5,936 bases of DNA from Cytophagaceae bacterium (GCA_947459055.1 CANHCG010000126.1:1-5936); one strand, 5' to 3'; numbered from the stretch's first letter, positions 1 through 5,670 are shown. The notes: generated by a model from the sequence alone, not told the origin. Numbers and translations are program-made.

Positions 1-1297
1 AGATAAAGTCTTTTTACACCCAGTTGGGGGTTATTTATTTTTCTTAGCCATTTTATTTTTAATGTTTCAGGCCGTCTTTACGTGGGCGAATTACCCGATA
101 GACGCTATTGATGGGGGGGTAGCCTATTTAAATGATTGGCTGAAAGGAATATTACCCGCATCGGCATTGACGGGGTTATTGACCGACGGCCTTATTGCAG
201 GAATTGGGGGTGTGCTCATTTTTGTGCCCCAAATTGCCTTTTTGTTTTTGTTTATTTCGCTTTTAGAAGAAACTGGCTATATGTCCCGCGTGATGTTTAT
301 CATGGATAAATTGATGCGGCGGTTTGGCTTAAATGGAAAATCGGTAGTGCCGTTGATCTCAGGAGTAGCTTGTGCAGTCCCAGCGATTATGAGTACTCGG
401 TCGATTGGTTCGCGGAAGGATCGTTTGATTACCATTTTGGTAACTCCATTGATGTCATGCTCGGCACGACTACCCATATACACCGTCTTGATTGCTTTGG
501 TGGTTCCGGAAAAAAGCACCTTTTTTGGCATGTTTAATTTACAAGGCTTGGCCTTGTTTGTGCTGTATTTATTAGGCTTTTTCATGGCCTTAATTTCTGC
601 TTATGTCATGAAATTAATCTTAAAAGCCAAAGAACGCAGCTACTTTATTATGGAATTGCCGACTTACAAAGGGCCACGCTTCAAACATGTGGCGTTAACG
701 ATTTGGAATTCAGTCCAGGCCTTTGTTTTTGAGGCGGGGAAAATTATTGTAGCGATTTCGGTTGTATTATGGGTGCTTGCGAGTTATGGTCCGGGAGATA
801 GCATGGCGAAAATCGGGGATCGGGTGACTGTGGAAAATCCGCAGTTGAACGGCATTGCCTTATCCAATAAAATTGCATCTGAAAAATTAGAAAACTCGTA
901 TGCGGGTCATTTTGGTAAATTTATTGAACCAGCGATACGACCTTTGGGATACGATTGGAAAATTGGAATTGCATTAATTACGTCTTTTGCAGCACGTGAG
1001 GTATTTGTGGGTACGATGTCGACGATCTATAGTTTAGGTGGCGAGGTCGAGGATGAAAATGCCACCATTAAAAACCGGATGCGCGCTGAAATTAATCCCG
1101 CGACGGGCAAGCCTCTCTATGATATGGCCTTAGGCTTTTCGCTTTTGATATTTTATGCTTTTGCGATGCAATGCATGAGTACCTTAGCGACCACTTACCG
1201 GGAGACGAAATCTTGGAAATATCCGTTGATTCAATTTAGCTACATGACGGCATTAGCCTATCTGTCTGCTTTTGCTGTTTATCAGTTACTTTCTTAG
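1..1297 (+). CDS. feoB: Ferrous iron transport protein B, C-terminal membrane part (5' truncated by window edge)
   Basis: FeoB is an inner-membrane Fe(II) importer with an N-terminal G domain and a C-terminal helical pore. The frame is open from base 2 (reading DKVFLHPVGGYL) through to the TAG stop, giving 431 residues, so the ATG at base 62 is internal and not the start. Seen here: the first pore helix just after the LHP motif; the first Gate region with GVACAVPA (Cys at about residue 124) and PLMSCSARLP (Cys about 153); the second Gate region FAAREVFVGTMSTIYSLGG (about 325-343); and the late QCMSTLA motif (Cys about 391) followed by a final hydrophobic helix. These cysteines and flanking prolines are hallmark FeoB pore residues. 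Family members are usually near 700 residues, so the G domain and GDI-like linker should lie left of the window. No frame break is seen. A run of seven G at 113-119 encodes D-G-G-V. The stop overlaps the stop of the convergent thioesterase gene. Confidence 0.97.
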   Translation, partial: DKVFLHPVGGYLFFLAILFLMFQAVFTWANYPIDAIDGGVAYLNDWLKGILPASALTGLLTDGLIAGIGGVLIFVPQIAFLFLFISLLEETGYMSRVMFIMDKLMRRFGLNGKSVVPLISGVACAVPAIMSTRSIGSRKDRLITILVTPLMSCSARLPIYTVLIALVVPEKSTFFGMFNLQGLALFVLYLLGFFMALISAYVMKLILKAKERSYFIMELPTYKGPRFKHVALTIWNSVQAFVFEAGKIIVAISVVLWVLASYGPGDSMAKIGDRVTVENPQLNGIALSNKIASEKLENSYAGHFGKFIEPAIRPLGYDWKIGIALITSFAAREVFVGTMSTIYSLGGEVEDENATIKNRMRAEINPATGKPLYDMALGFSLLIFYAFAMQCMSTLATTYRETKSWKYPLIQFSYMTALAYLSAFAVYQLLS

Positions 1298-1743
1298 CGA
1301 GGAATAGGAATAGAAGTTGAGGCCAAATTGCTCGAACCTTTTGCTAAAATTTTCCCTTCCGCATTATACATTTTCGCTTCTACATTAGCGATTTTTTTTC
1401 CTACTCGGAACACTTCAGAGGTTACTGTGATGATTTCGCCGGCTTTGGCACCAAATAGGAAATCCACATGCAAATTGATCGTTACATATAAATAATCGAT
1501 CTCAATGGTAATGAGGGTCATGCCCATTAATTCATCCAACATCGTAGAAATGATGCCGCCATGTAGCACACCTGCATGGTTACATTGATCTTCACGCACC
1601 ACAAATTCTACGGAAATACTACCCATTTCAGCCTTTTTCAAGGTTCCATCTAGCCAATTGGATATGGGATTGGGGTTTCCGTCTGCAATTTTACGGTTAA
1701 GATGTTGGTTTAAAAATGCAATAACGGGTTGGTTGGGTTTCAT
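1294..1743 (-). CDS. PaaI/THEM2-like hotdog-fold acyl-CoA thioesterase
   Basis: A 149-residue single hotdog domain, the usual size for the PaaI/YdiI/THEM2 group of thioesterases, which hydrolyse acyl-CoA or aryl-CoA thioesters in the cytoplasm as tetramers. The signature is NHAGVLHGGIISTMLDELMG (residues 55-74). Asn55, Gly62, Asp70 and Thr88 have the same spacing as the catalytic Asn50, Gly57, Asp65 and Ser83 of human THEM2, so the active site looks intact. The motif of residues 91-101 (LHVDFLFGAKA) fits the family strand carrying the CoA-contacting turn. The substrate cannot be told from sequence. The gene starts 29 bases downstream of the DUF2147 gene on the same strand with no terminator between, so co-transcription is likely. 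TACATTTC in that gap is one base off the TAnnTTTG consensus and could be a weak internal promoter. Its TAA stop overlaps the feoB TAG by 4 bases, tail to tail. Confidence 0.9.
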   Translation of the reverse strand: MKPNQPVIAFLNQHLNRKIADGNPNPISNWLDGTLKKAEMGSISVEFVVREDQCNHAGVLHGGIISTMLDELMGMTLITIEIDYLYVTINLHVDFLFGAKAGEIITVTSEVFRVGKKIANVEAKMYNAEGKILAKGSSNLASTSIPIPR

Positions 1744-1772
1744 ATATTTTTAGGCGGAAATGTAAAGTAAAA

Positions 1773-2195
1773 TTAGGGACGAGTCCAAGTAGCGGTCCGA
1801 CCGAACATCGGGCTGCCTATATATCCACGGATTTCAAGTATTTTATTATTTTCCTTGGATTTGAGAATGCAATCATAGGTTTTTCCTGATTTCGGGTCAT
1901 AAATTTTACCATCTTCCCAGCTAGAACCGGTGAATTTGAAATCATGTAAAATGACTAAACCGATTAAGTCACGATTTTTTAGTTTCGCGTCTGGATTATT
2001 AGTGTCTTTTTTGCCGGGAGTTTTACCCCAAGAGATTTTTCCATAATATTTATCACCTTGTTTAAAAATACTGATTTTTCCGTCTTTTTCTTGAGAAAGC
2101 CATTCACCTAAAATGACATCAGCATTTGAATTGCTAGCTAAGGCACTTATTGAAAAAATCAGGGATGTAAATAAAAGGAAGATAAAGTTTTTCAT
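1773..2195 (-). CDS. Secreted DUF2147 family protein
   Basis: A 140-residue protein of the DUF2147 family, of unknown function, common in Bacteroidota and Proteobacteria. Residues 1-20 form a signal peptide (short basic start MKN, hydrophobic stretch IFLLFTSLIFSIS, cleavage probably after ALA), so the mature protein of about 120 residues should be periplasmic; there is no lipobox cysteine. Family features visible: an early GEW (30-32), the NPDAKLKNRDLIGL segment (67-80), DGKIYDPKSGKTYDC (95-109), and the C-terminal RGYIGSPMFGRTATWTR (123-139). This pattern resembles small beta-rich lipocalin-like folds, but that is inference. The frame stays open up to 2282, but I chose the start at 2195 because the signal peptide begins there and a promoter-like TATATTTG lies inside the longer frame. 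It is the first gene of a probable two-gene unit with the thioesterase. Confidence 0.88.
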   Translation of the reverse strand: MKNFIFLLFTSLIFSISALASNSNADVILGEWLSQEKDGKISIFKQGDKYYGKISWGKTPGKKDTNNPDAKLKNRDLIGLVILHDFKFTGSSWEDGKIYDPKSGKTYDCILKSKENNKILEIRGYIGSPMFGRTATWTRP

Positions 2196-2215
2196 GGGTG
2201 TTGAATATGGTAGGA

Positions 2216-2223
2216 CAAATATA
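2216..2223 (-). promoter_or_regulatory. Putative Bacteroidota -7 element for the DUF2147-thioesterase unit
   Basis: On the minus strand this reads TATATTTG, an exact match to the TAnnTTTG -7 consensus of the Bacteroidota primary sigma factor. It sits about 20 bases before the ATG at 2195, which would give a very short leader. I see no good TTTG about 20 bases further upstream, so the -33 half is weak and the call rests on the -7 element and its position alone. Confidence 0.42.
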
Positions 2224-2268
2224 TAACGAAATCGGGATTTAATATCTAACGAATAGAATTGAAAATGG

Positions 2269-2300
2269 TTTGCCACAATCACTTGGAATGCTTATTTTTG
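2269..2300 (+). promoter_or_regulatory. Putative Bacteroidota-type promoter for the comA-like/dedA/aroE operon
   Basis: TTTG at 2269-2272 and TATTTTTG at 2293-2300 are separated by 20 bases, matching the Bacteroidota primary-sigma consensus TTTG-N19-21-TAnnTTTG in both halves and in spacing. A start a few bases after 2300 would leave a leader of roughly 45 bases before the ATG at 2353. The leader shows no riboswitch-like fold. An AAAAGGA stretch at 2337-2343 ends 9 bases before the start codon and may act as a modest ribosome binding site. This is the most complete promoter match in the window. Confidence 0.62.
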
Positions 2301-2352
2301 TCAGATATATGCTCAACAAACGTAGTTTTTAGAAACAAAAGGACATAAGCTT

Positions 2353-3114
2353 ATGAATTACAATTTAGCACAGATTCCTGAAAGAACCGAAAAGCCCCGT
2401 CAGAAAGGCCTTACAATGGTGATGGATAAGGGATTGAGTCTTCGCCAAGTGGAGGATTTTTTAGAGATGGGAGCGGCGCATACCGATATTGTTAAATTAG
2501 GTTGGGCGACCTCCTACGTGACGCCTAATTTGAAGGAAAAATTGGCTATTTATAAATCTGCGGGTATTCCAGTGTATTTTGGAGGTACTTTATTTGAAGC
2601 ATTTTATATTCGGGGCCAAGTAGATGAGTATCGTCGTGTCTTGGACCAGTACGGTATGGAATATGCAGAGGTTTCCGATGGCTCGGTCGATATGGAGTCT
2701 GATGTTAAATGTGAATTTATTCGGACCTTGTCTCAGCAGGTAACTGTTTTGTCAGAGGTAGGTTCCAAAGATGAGGCTAAAATTATCCCACCCTATAAGT
2801 GGATAAAATTGATGAAGATGGAATTAGAGGCGGGTTCTTGGAAGGTTATTGGGGAGGCGCGTGAAGGAGGGAATGTTGGATTATTCCGTTCTTCCGGGGA
2901 GGTTCGCCAAGGCTTGGTCGAGGAGATTTTAACTGAAATTCCGGAGGAAAGAATTATTTGGGAGGCGCCGCAAAAATCCCAGCAAGTCTGGTTTGTGAAA
3001 TTAGTGGGCGCTAATGTCAACGTCGGAAATATCGCACCCAATGAAGTCATTTCATTAGAAACTATTCGATTAGGCTTGCGTGGAGATACGTTTGATCATT
3101 TTTTGACCAAATAA
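2353..3114 (+). CDS. Phosphosulfolactate synthase family protein (ComA-like)
   Basis: A 253-residue TIM-barrel protein of the ComA family. Characterised members add sulfite to phosphoenolpyruvate to make (2R)-phosphosulfolactate, the first step of coenzyme M synthesis in methanogens and of sulfolactate formation in Bacillus (YitD); plant HSA32 is a non-metabolic relative. Length matches archaeal ComA. Conserved barrel motifs seen: KGLTMVMDKGLSL (18-30), DIVKLGWATS (45-54, with Lys48), FGGTLFE (76-82), YAEVSDGS (104-111), SEVGSK (134-139), IGEAREGG (166-173), WEAP (203-206) and LGLRGDT (240-246). These acidic and basic strand-end residues are what the family uses to bind phosphate and Mg. Nothing suggests decay. 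It heads an operon with a DedA protein and aroE. No sulfolactate phosphatase (ComB), sulfolactate dehydrogenase (ComC) or sulfopyruvate decarboxylase is nearby, so the product's fate is unknown. Family assignment is firm; the reaction in this organism is inferred. Confidence 0.92.
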   Translation: MNYNLAQIPERTEKPRQKGLTMVMDKGLSLRQVEDFLEMGAAHTDIVKLGWATSYVTPNLKEKLAIYKSAGIPVYFGGTLFEAFYIRGQVDEYRRVLDQYGMEYAEVSDGSVDMESDVKCEFIRTLSQQVTVLSEVGSKDEAKIIPPYKWIKLMKMELEAGSWKVIGEAREGGNVGLFRSSGEVRQGLVEEILTEIPEERIIWEAPQKSQQVWFVKLVGANVNVGNIAPNEVISLETIRLGLRGDTFDHFLTK

Positions 3115-3124
3115 AATAGCTAAT

Positions 3125-3763
3125 ATGCTCCACCAATTCCTTGATCTTTTAAAAGATCCCCTAACGTTTTTAACAGGATTCATCGCAGCGCATGGCCCCT
3201 TGACCTATGCGCTTTTATTTGCCATTGTATTCGTAGAAACGGGATTTGTCGTGATGCCTTTGTTGCCCGGCGATTCATTGTTATTTTCGGTGGGTTTATT
3301 GGCGGCGGCCTCGGGCCAATTAGCCTTAAGTACCGTCATTCCCATGTTGATTATCGCCGCCTTGTTAGGCGACCAAGTAAATTATTTTTTGGGCCGATAT
3401 TTCAGCTCTTGGATTCAAAACAAAGAGCAAATCTTATTTTTAAAGCGTTCACACATCGAACAAACCGAAGCGTTTTATGCCAAATACGGTAGTAAAATGG
3501 TTATTCTTGCCCGTTTTGTTCCCATCGTGCGGACAGTAGCTCCTTTCGTTGCCGGTGCGGGAAGAATGTCTTATCCGATTTATTTATTGTACGGATTTTT
3601 AGGGGCGACCTTGTGGGTGACGTCCATTTCGTTGGCCGGTTTTTATTTAGGGGATAACGTCTTTGTCAAGGAAAACTTTGAAAAGGTGGTGTTAGGCATC
3701 GTCTTCGTTTCCGTGATTCCAATCCTCTTAGGTGTTATTAAGCAATTTTTTTCTCGGAACTAA
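3125..3763 (+). CDS. DedA/VTT family inner-membrane protein
   Basis: A 212-residue polytopic protein of the DedA (SNARE-associated/VTT) family, members of which act in membrane homeostasis, proton-linked transport and, for some, flipping of undecaprenyl phosphate or phospholipids. Motifs seen: the first re-entrant region FVETGFVVMPLLPGDSLLF (36-54, with Glu38 and Asp50), GDQVNYFLGRYF (82-93), and the second region RFVPIVRTVAPFVAGAGRM (130-148, with Arg130 and Arg136). Glu38, Asp50, Arg130 and Arg136 fall where E. coli YqjA/YghB have their essential acidic and arginine residues. Hydrophobic helices follow at about 152-175 and 187-207. Subfamily and cargo cannot be decided. It starts 10 bases after the comA-like stop and ends 1 base before aroE, so it belongs to that operon. 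A 16-base perfect palindrome lies in its first codons (3143-3158). Confidence 0.93.
   Translation: MLHQFLDLLKDPLTFLTGFIAAHGPLTYALLFAIVFVETGFVVMPLLPGDSLLFSVGLLAAASGQLALSTVIPMLIIAALLGDQVNYFLGRYFSSWIQNKEQILFLKRSHIEQTEAFYAKYGSKMVILARFVPIVRTVAPFVAGAGRMSYPIYLLYGFLGATLWVTSISLAGFYLGDNVFVKENFEKVVLGIVFVSVIPILLGVIKQFFSRN
3143..3158. repeat. 16-base perfect palindrome in the dedA 5' coding region
   Basis: GATCTTTTAAAAGATC is a perfect zero-spacer inverted repeat, 18 bases after the first base of the DedA start codon. As RNA it could form at most a six-pair stem with a TTAA-derived loop, and as DNA it could be a dimer binding site. It lies inside sequence coding for LLKD, so coincidence with coding constraints is quite possible. 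Confidence 0.4.
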
Positions 3764-3764
3764 T

Positions 3765-4523
3765 ATGGCGATTTCGGCGCAATTTGGATTAATTGGATAT
3801 CCCCTAGGCCATTCCTTCTCCAAAAAATATTTTACAGAAAAATTTACCGCGCTAGGTTTATCTGAGAGCCATGCCTATGAACAGTTTCCGATTCCGAACA
3901 TCGAGGAATTACCGGCGCTATTAGCGACCTATTCGGGTACCTTGCGAGGTTTGAATGTGACGATCCCTTATAAGCAGCAAGTGATTCGGTTTTTGGATGA
4001 AATCGATCCGGCGGCCCAACGAATTGGGGCCGTTAATACAATTAAAATATTGTCCAATGGACATAAAATTGGATATAATACCGACTATTGGGGATTTCGA
4101 AAGAGCTTAGAACAATGGCCCGCCTTTGAAAATTTTCGGTCTAAAAAGGCCTTAGTTTTGGGTCAGGGAGGTGCCGCCAAAGCGGTGATTGTGGCTTTGC
4201 AAGATTTGGGATTCGAGGTTGTGAAAGTTTCTCGTGTGTCCACGGATGATGCGATTTCGTACGACATGGTTCCGGATATCTTGGATCAAATCGGGCTAAT
4301 GGTTAATTCAACACCTTTAGGCATGTCGCCGAATGTAGAGACCTGTCCTCCATTGCCTTATGAGTCCGTGGGTGCGCAGCATTATTTTTATGATTTGGTA
4401 TATAACCCGTTAGAAACCGAGTTTTTAAAACGAGGTTTGGCCCAGGGAATCGGGGGGATTCATACAGGAATCGATATGTTGCACGGTCAGGCGGATAAGG
4501 CCTGGGAAATTTGGCAAGCTTAA
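3765..4523 (+). CDS. aroE: Shikimate dehydrogenase (NADP+)
   Basis: Reduces 3-dehydroshikimate to shikimate with NADPH in the cytoplasmic chorismate pathway. The 252-residue protein is a little shorter than the typical 270. Shikimate-binding motif GYPLGHSFS (11-19) is followed by NVTIPYK (64-70) with catalytic Lys70, GAVNTI (88-93) and GYNTDYWG (103-110) with catalytic Asp107. The Rossmann nucleotide loop reads LGQGGAAKAV (132-141), Gln replacing the usual Ala of GAGGAA, and the cofactor-contacting segment after it reads VSRVST rather than the common NRT form. Later motifs are VNSTPLGMSP, YDLVYNPLET and the C-terminal HTGIDMLHGQADKAWEIW. I chose the ATG at 3765, one base after the dedA stop, because homologues begin with the short beta strand FGLIG; a GTG in the same frame at 3732 would add 11 uncharacteristic residues inside dedA. 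The end overlaps the convergent phosphoribosyltransferase stop by 4 bases. Confidence 0.96.
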   Translation: MAISAQFGLIGYPLGHSFSKKYFTEKFTALGLSESHAYEQFPIPNIEELPALLATYSGTLRGLNVTIPYKQQVIRFLDEIDPAAQRIGAVNTIKILSNGHKIGYNTDYWGFRKSLEQWPAFENFRSKKALVLGQGGAAKAVIVALQDLGFEVVKVSRVSTDDAISYDMVPDILDQIGLMVNSTPLGMSPNVETCPPLPYESVGAQHYFYDLVYNPLETEFLKRGLAQGIGGIHTGIDMLHGQADKAWEIWQA

Positions 4524-5023
4524 CGTAAATAAACGCCCCGCATTTTTTCGTCGGAAATGATGACTTGCACGTGTTCCGCTAAGGTTGTCGATAATTCATA
4601 TCCGATGTAATCGGCAGAAATTGGGAATTTTCGATAATTTCGGTCAACTAAAACAGCAACCTGAATTTTTTTCACCGGAATACTTAAAAAAGGCGCTAAC
4701 GAATAAGAAAAAGTCCGGCCCGTATTTAAGACATCGTCGACGACAATGATCACTTTATTTTCAAAAACGGATAAATCGCAATCAAATTCGACAGGACTTT
4801 CATAAGGAACCTCTTTATTTAATCGAATCGCCACGGCTTGAGCAGACATTTTTGAGATGTCATGGATATGCTCACAAATGAATTCAGCCAGCGAAAAACC
4901 TTCCCCAATAACCCCTGCAATGATGATTTCCTTTTCTTCGAAATTATTTTCATAAATCTGAAAGGCAATTCGCCTGATTTTTTGAAGTAAGGCGGGTCCG
5001 TCTAAAAGTTGTTTTGCCGACAT
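4520..5023 (-). CDS. PyrR-like phosphoribosyltransferase family protein
   Basis: A 167-residue type I phosphoribosyltransferase. The PRPP-binding loop is VIIVVDDVLNTGRTF (91-105), with the acidic pair Asp96-Asp97 and the TGRT turn. Overall arrangement resembles PyrR: an N-terminal helix (LLQKIRRIAFQIYENN, 12-27), a short loop GVIGEGFSLAEFI (37-49), and a C-terminal KKIQVAVLVDRNYRKFPISA run that is close to the PyrR pattern. Two positions differ: the loop that reads TRG in PyrR reads GEG here, and the SRSE-like segment is replaced by STTLAE, so uracil phosphoribosyltransferase or RNA-binding attenuator activity should not be assumed. I placed the start at 5023 (MSAKQLL); the frame is open to 5074, but the extra 17 residues look like translated leader. 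It converges on aroE with a 4-base stop overlap and is divergent from the YcxB-like gene. Confidence 0.85.
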   Translation of the reverse strand: MSAKQLLDGPALLQKIRRIAFQIYENNFEEKEIIIAGVIGEGFSLAEFICEHIHDISKMSAQAVAIRLNKEVPYESPVEFDCDLSVFENKVIIVVDDVLNTGRTFSYSLAPFLSIPVKKIQVAVLVDRNYRKFPISADYIGYELSTTLAEHVQVIISDEKMRGVYLR

Positions 5024-5045
5024 GCTGTGGGTTATATTTCGAAAA

Positions 5046-5060
5046 TAGCATTTAAAATTA
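5046..5060. repeat. Direct repeat copy 1 (TAGCATTTAAAATTA)
   Basis: First copy of a 15-base direct repeat in the divergent intergenic region; it matches copy 2 at 14 of 15 positions. It lies just upstream of where the -33 contact of the plus-strand promoter would be, and 23 bases upstream of the phosphoribosyltransferase start codon on the other strand. It could be an operator, or an AT-rich coincidence. Confidence 0.5.
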
Positions 5061-5080
5061 CCAAAATAATCCAAATTTTG

Positions 5081-5088
5081 TACCTTTG
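5081..5088 (+). promoter_or_regulatory. Putative Bacteroidota -7 element for the YcxB-like/ruvX unit
   Basis: TACCTTTG followed by CG matches the TAnnTTTG consensus and closely resembles the commonest form of Bacteroidota core promoters. It lies 31 bases before the ATG at 5120, implying a leader of about 25 bases. The expected -33 TTTG about 20 bases upstream is not present (the region reads ATTA), so strength may depend on the flanking AT-rich sequence or a bound factor. For the opposite strand I find only a one-mismatch TATTTTCG (plus-strand 5040-5047) before the phosphoribosyltransferase. Confidence 0.52.
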
Positions 5089-5097
5089 CGCATTATT

Positions 5098-5112
5098 TAG
5101 CGTTTAAAATTA
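5098..5112. repeat. Direct repeat copy 2 (TAGCGTTTAAAATTA)
   Basis: Second copy of the repeat seen at 5046-5060, offset by 52 bases, close to five helical turns. It falls just downstream of the predicted transcription start and ends 7 bases before the ATG of the YcxB-like gene. The two copies therefore bracket the plus-strand promoter. Confidence 0.5.
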
Positions 5113-5119
5113 TTGTTAT

Positions 5120-5668
5120 ATGGCCAAAATGTACGGGGCGCAGCAACGCCAACAAATGCAAGCTCCTTCCAATCCACTCGCGATTAAGACAAAGAAATAT
5201 GGCTTAGAAAAAAACAAGTACATAGGGATGTGTATGCGTCAATTAGTGGCTAATCAGTGGAAATGGGCATTTATTCCCTTGGTATTAATCTTGGCAAACG
5301 TAGCGCTTAATCTAACAGGGACCTATAAAAATTATTGGATTTATATTTTCGTGGCCATTGGGGTCATTGGTTATGTGCTTTTTTGGTTGATTCAATTCAC
5401 AGGAATCACCCAATTAGCGCAATACAAGCAATTATTTGACAAATACCGATATGAAATCGATTCTCGTCAAATCATGATGAAAATTTCGGAGAAGGAAGGT
5501 GGAATGTTGAAATGGGATATGATTCTTCGTGCCTATAAAGACAAGCAGGCCTATGTGTTGGAAATGGGGAAATACCAATTTATGTATTTGCCTTTTTCGA
5601 TATTTACGAATGAAAACGATAAGAAGTTGATGGATAAAATCCTACGCGACAAAGGATACATTAATTAA
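5120..5668 (+). CDS. Two-helix membrane protein with YcxB-like C-terminal domain
   Basis: A 182-residue protein of unknown function. Residues 1-46 are polar, with a Gln-rich start and the segment KTKKYGLEKNKYIGMCMRQL. Two hydrophobic helices follow at about 49-66 and 72-92, separated by a short GTYKNYW turn, so both ends should be on the same side, probably the cytoplasm. Residues from about 108 on (YRYEIDSRQIMMKISEKEGG, then WDMILRAYKDKQAYVLEMGKYQFMYLPFSIF) fit the YcxB-like C-terminal domain: a small beta-rich unit with a conserved Trp, a polar-aromatic strand pair and a PxxxF element, ending in a helix with KKLMDKILRDKG. The fold family is recognised with moderate confidence and no biochemical role is known. 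The start lies 31 bases after a good -7 element. ruvX begins only 2 bases after the stop, so the two are probably co-transcribed. Confidence 0.78.
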   Translation: MAKMYGAQQRQQMQAPSNPLAIKTKKYGLEKNKYIGMCMRQLVANQWKWAFIPLVLILANVALNLTGTYKNYWIYIFVAIGVIGYVLFWLIQFTGITQLAQYKQLFDKYRYEIDSRQIMMKISEKEGGMLKWDMILRAYKDKQAYVLEMGKYQFMYLPFSIFTNENDKKLMDKILRDKGYIN

Positions 5669-5670
5669 TT

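Noticed and set aside
62..64. ATG at 62 as the start of a short FeoB-like protein
   Set aside because: The frame is open to the left edge and the upstream residues (LHPVGGYL) are conserved FeoB sequence, so the gene is only cut by the window.
277..585. Minus-strand open frame of 102 codons inside feoB
   Set aside because: It lies wholly within the strongly supported feoB coding region, lacks any recognisable domain and has no promoter; it is an antisense shadow.
2196..2282. Upstream 29-residue extension of the DUF2147 protein
   Set aside because: It would bury the signal peptide, and it contains the TATATTTG promoter candidate; the ATG at 2195 gives a proper signal sequence.
2793..3050. Minus-strand open frame of 85 codons inside the comA-like gene
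   Set aside because: Antisense to conserved ComA motifs, with low-complexity Ser/Pro/Thr composition and no family resemblance.
3732..3764. GTG-initiated 11-residue extension of AroE inside dedA
   Set aside because: The residues do not look like an AroE N-terminus, and the ATG at 3765 sits one base after the dedA stop in the expected place.
4524..4560. Possible intrinsic terminator after aroE (GC-rich patch then a T run)
   Set aside because: The CGCCCCGCATTTTTT stretch has no matching upstream arm that would make a stable stem, and it is coding for the opposite gene.
5024..5074. 17-residue N-terminal extension of the phosphoribosyltransferase
   Set aside because: It covers AT-rich leader and one copy of the direct repeat; phosphoribosyltransferase-like sequence begins at MSAKQLL.
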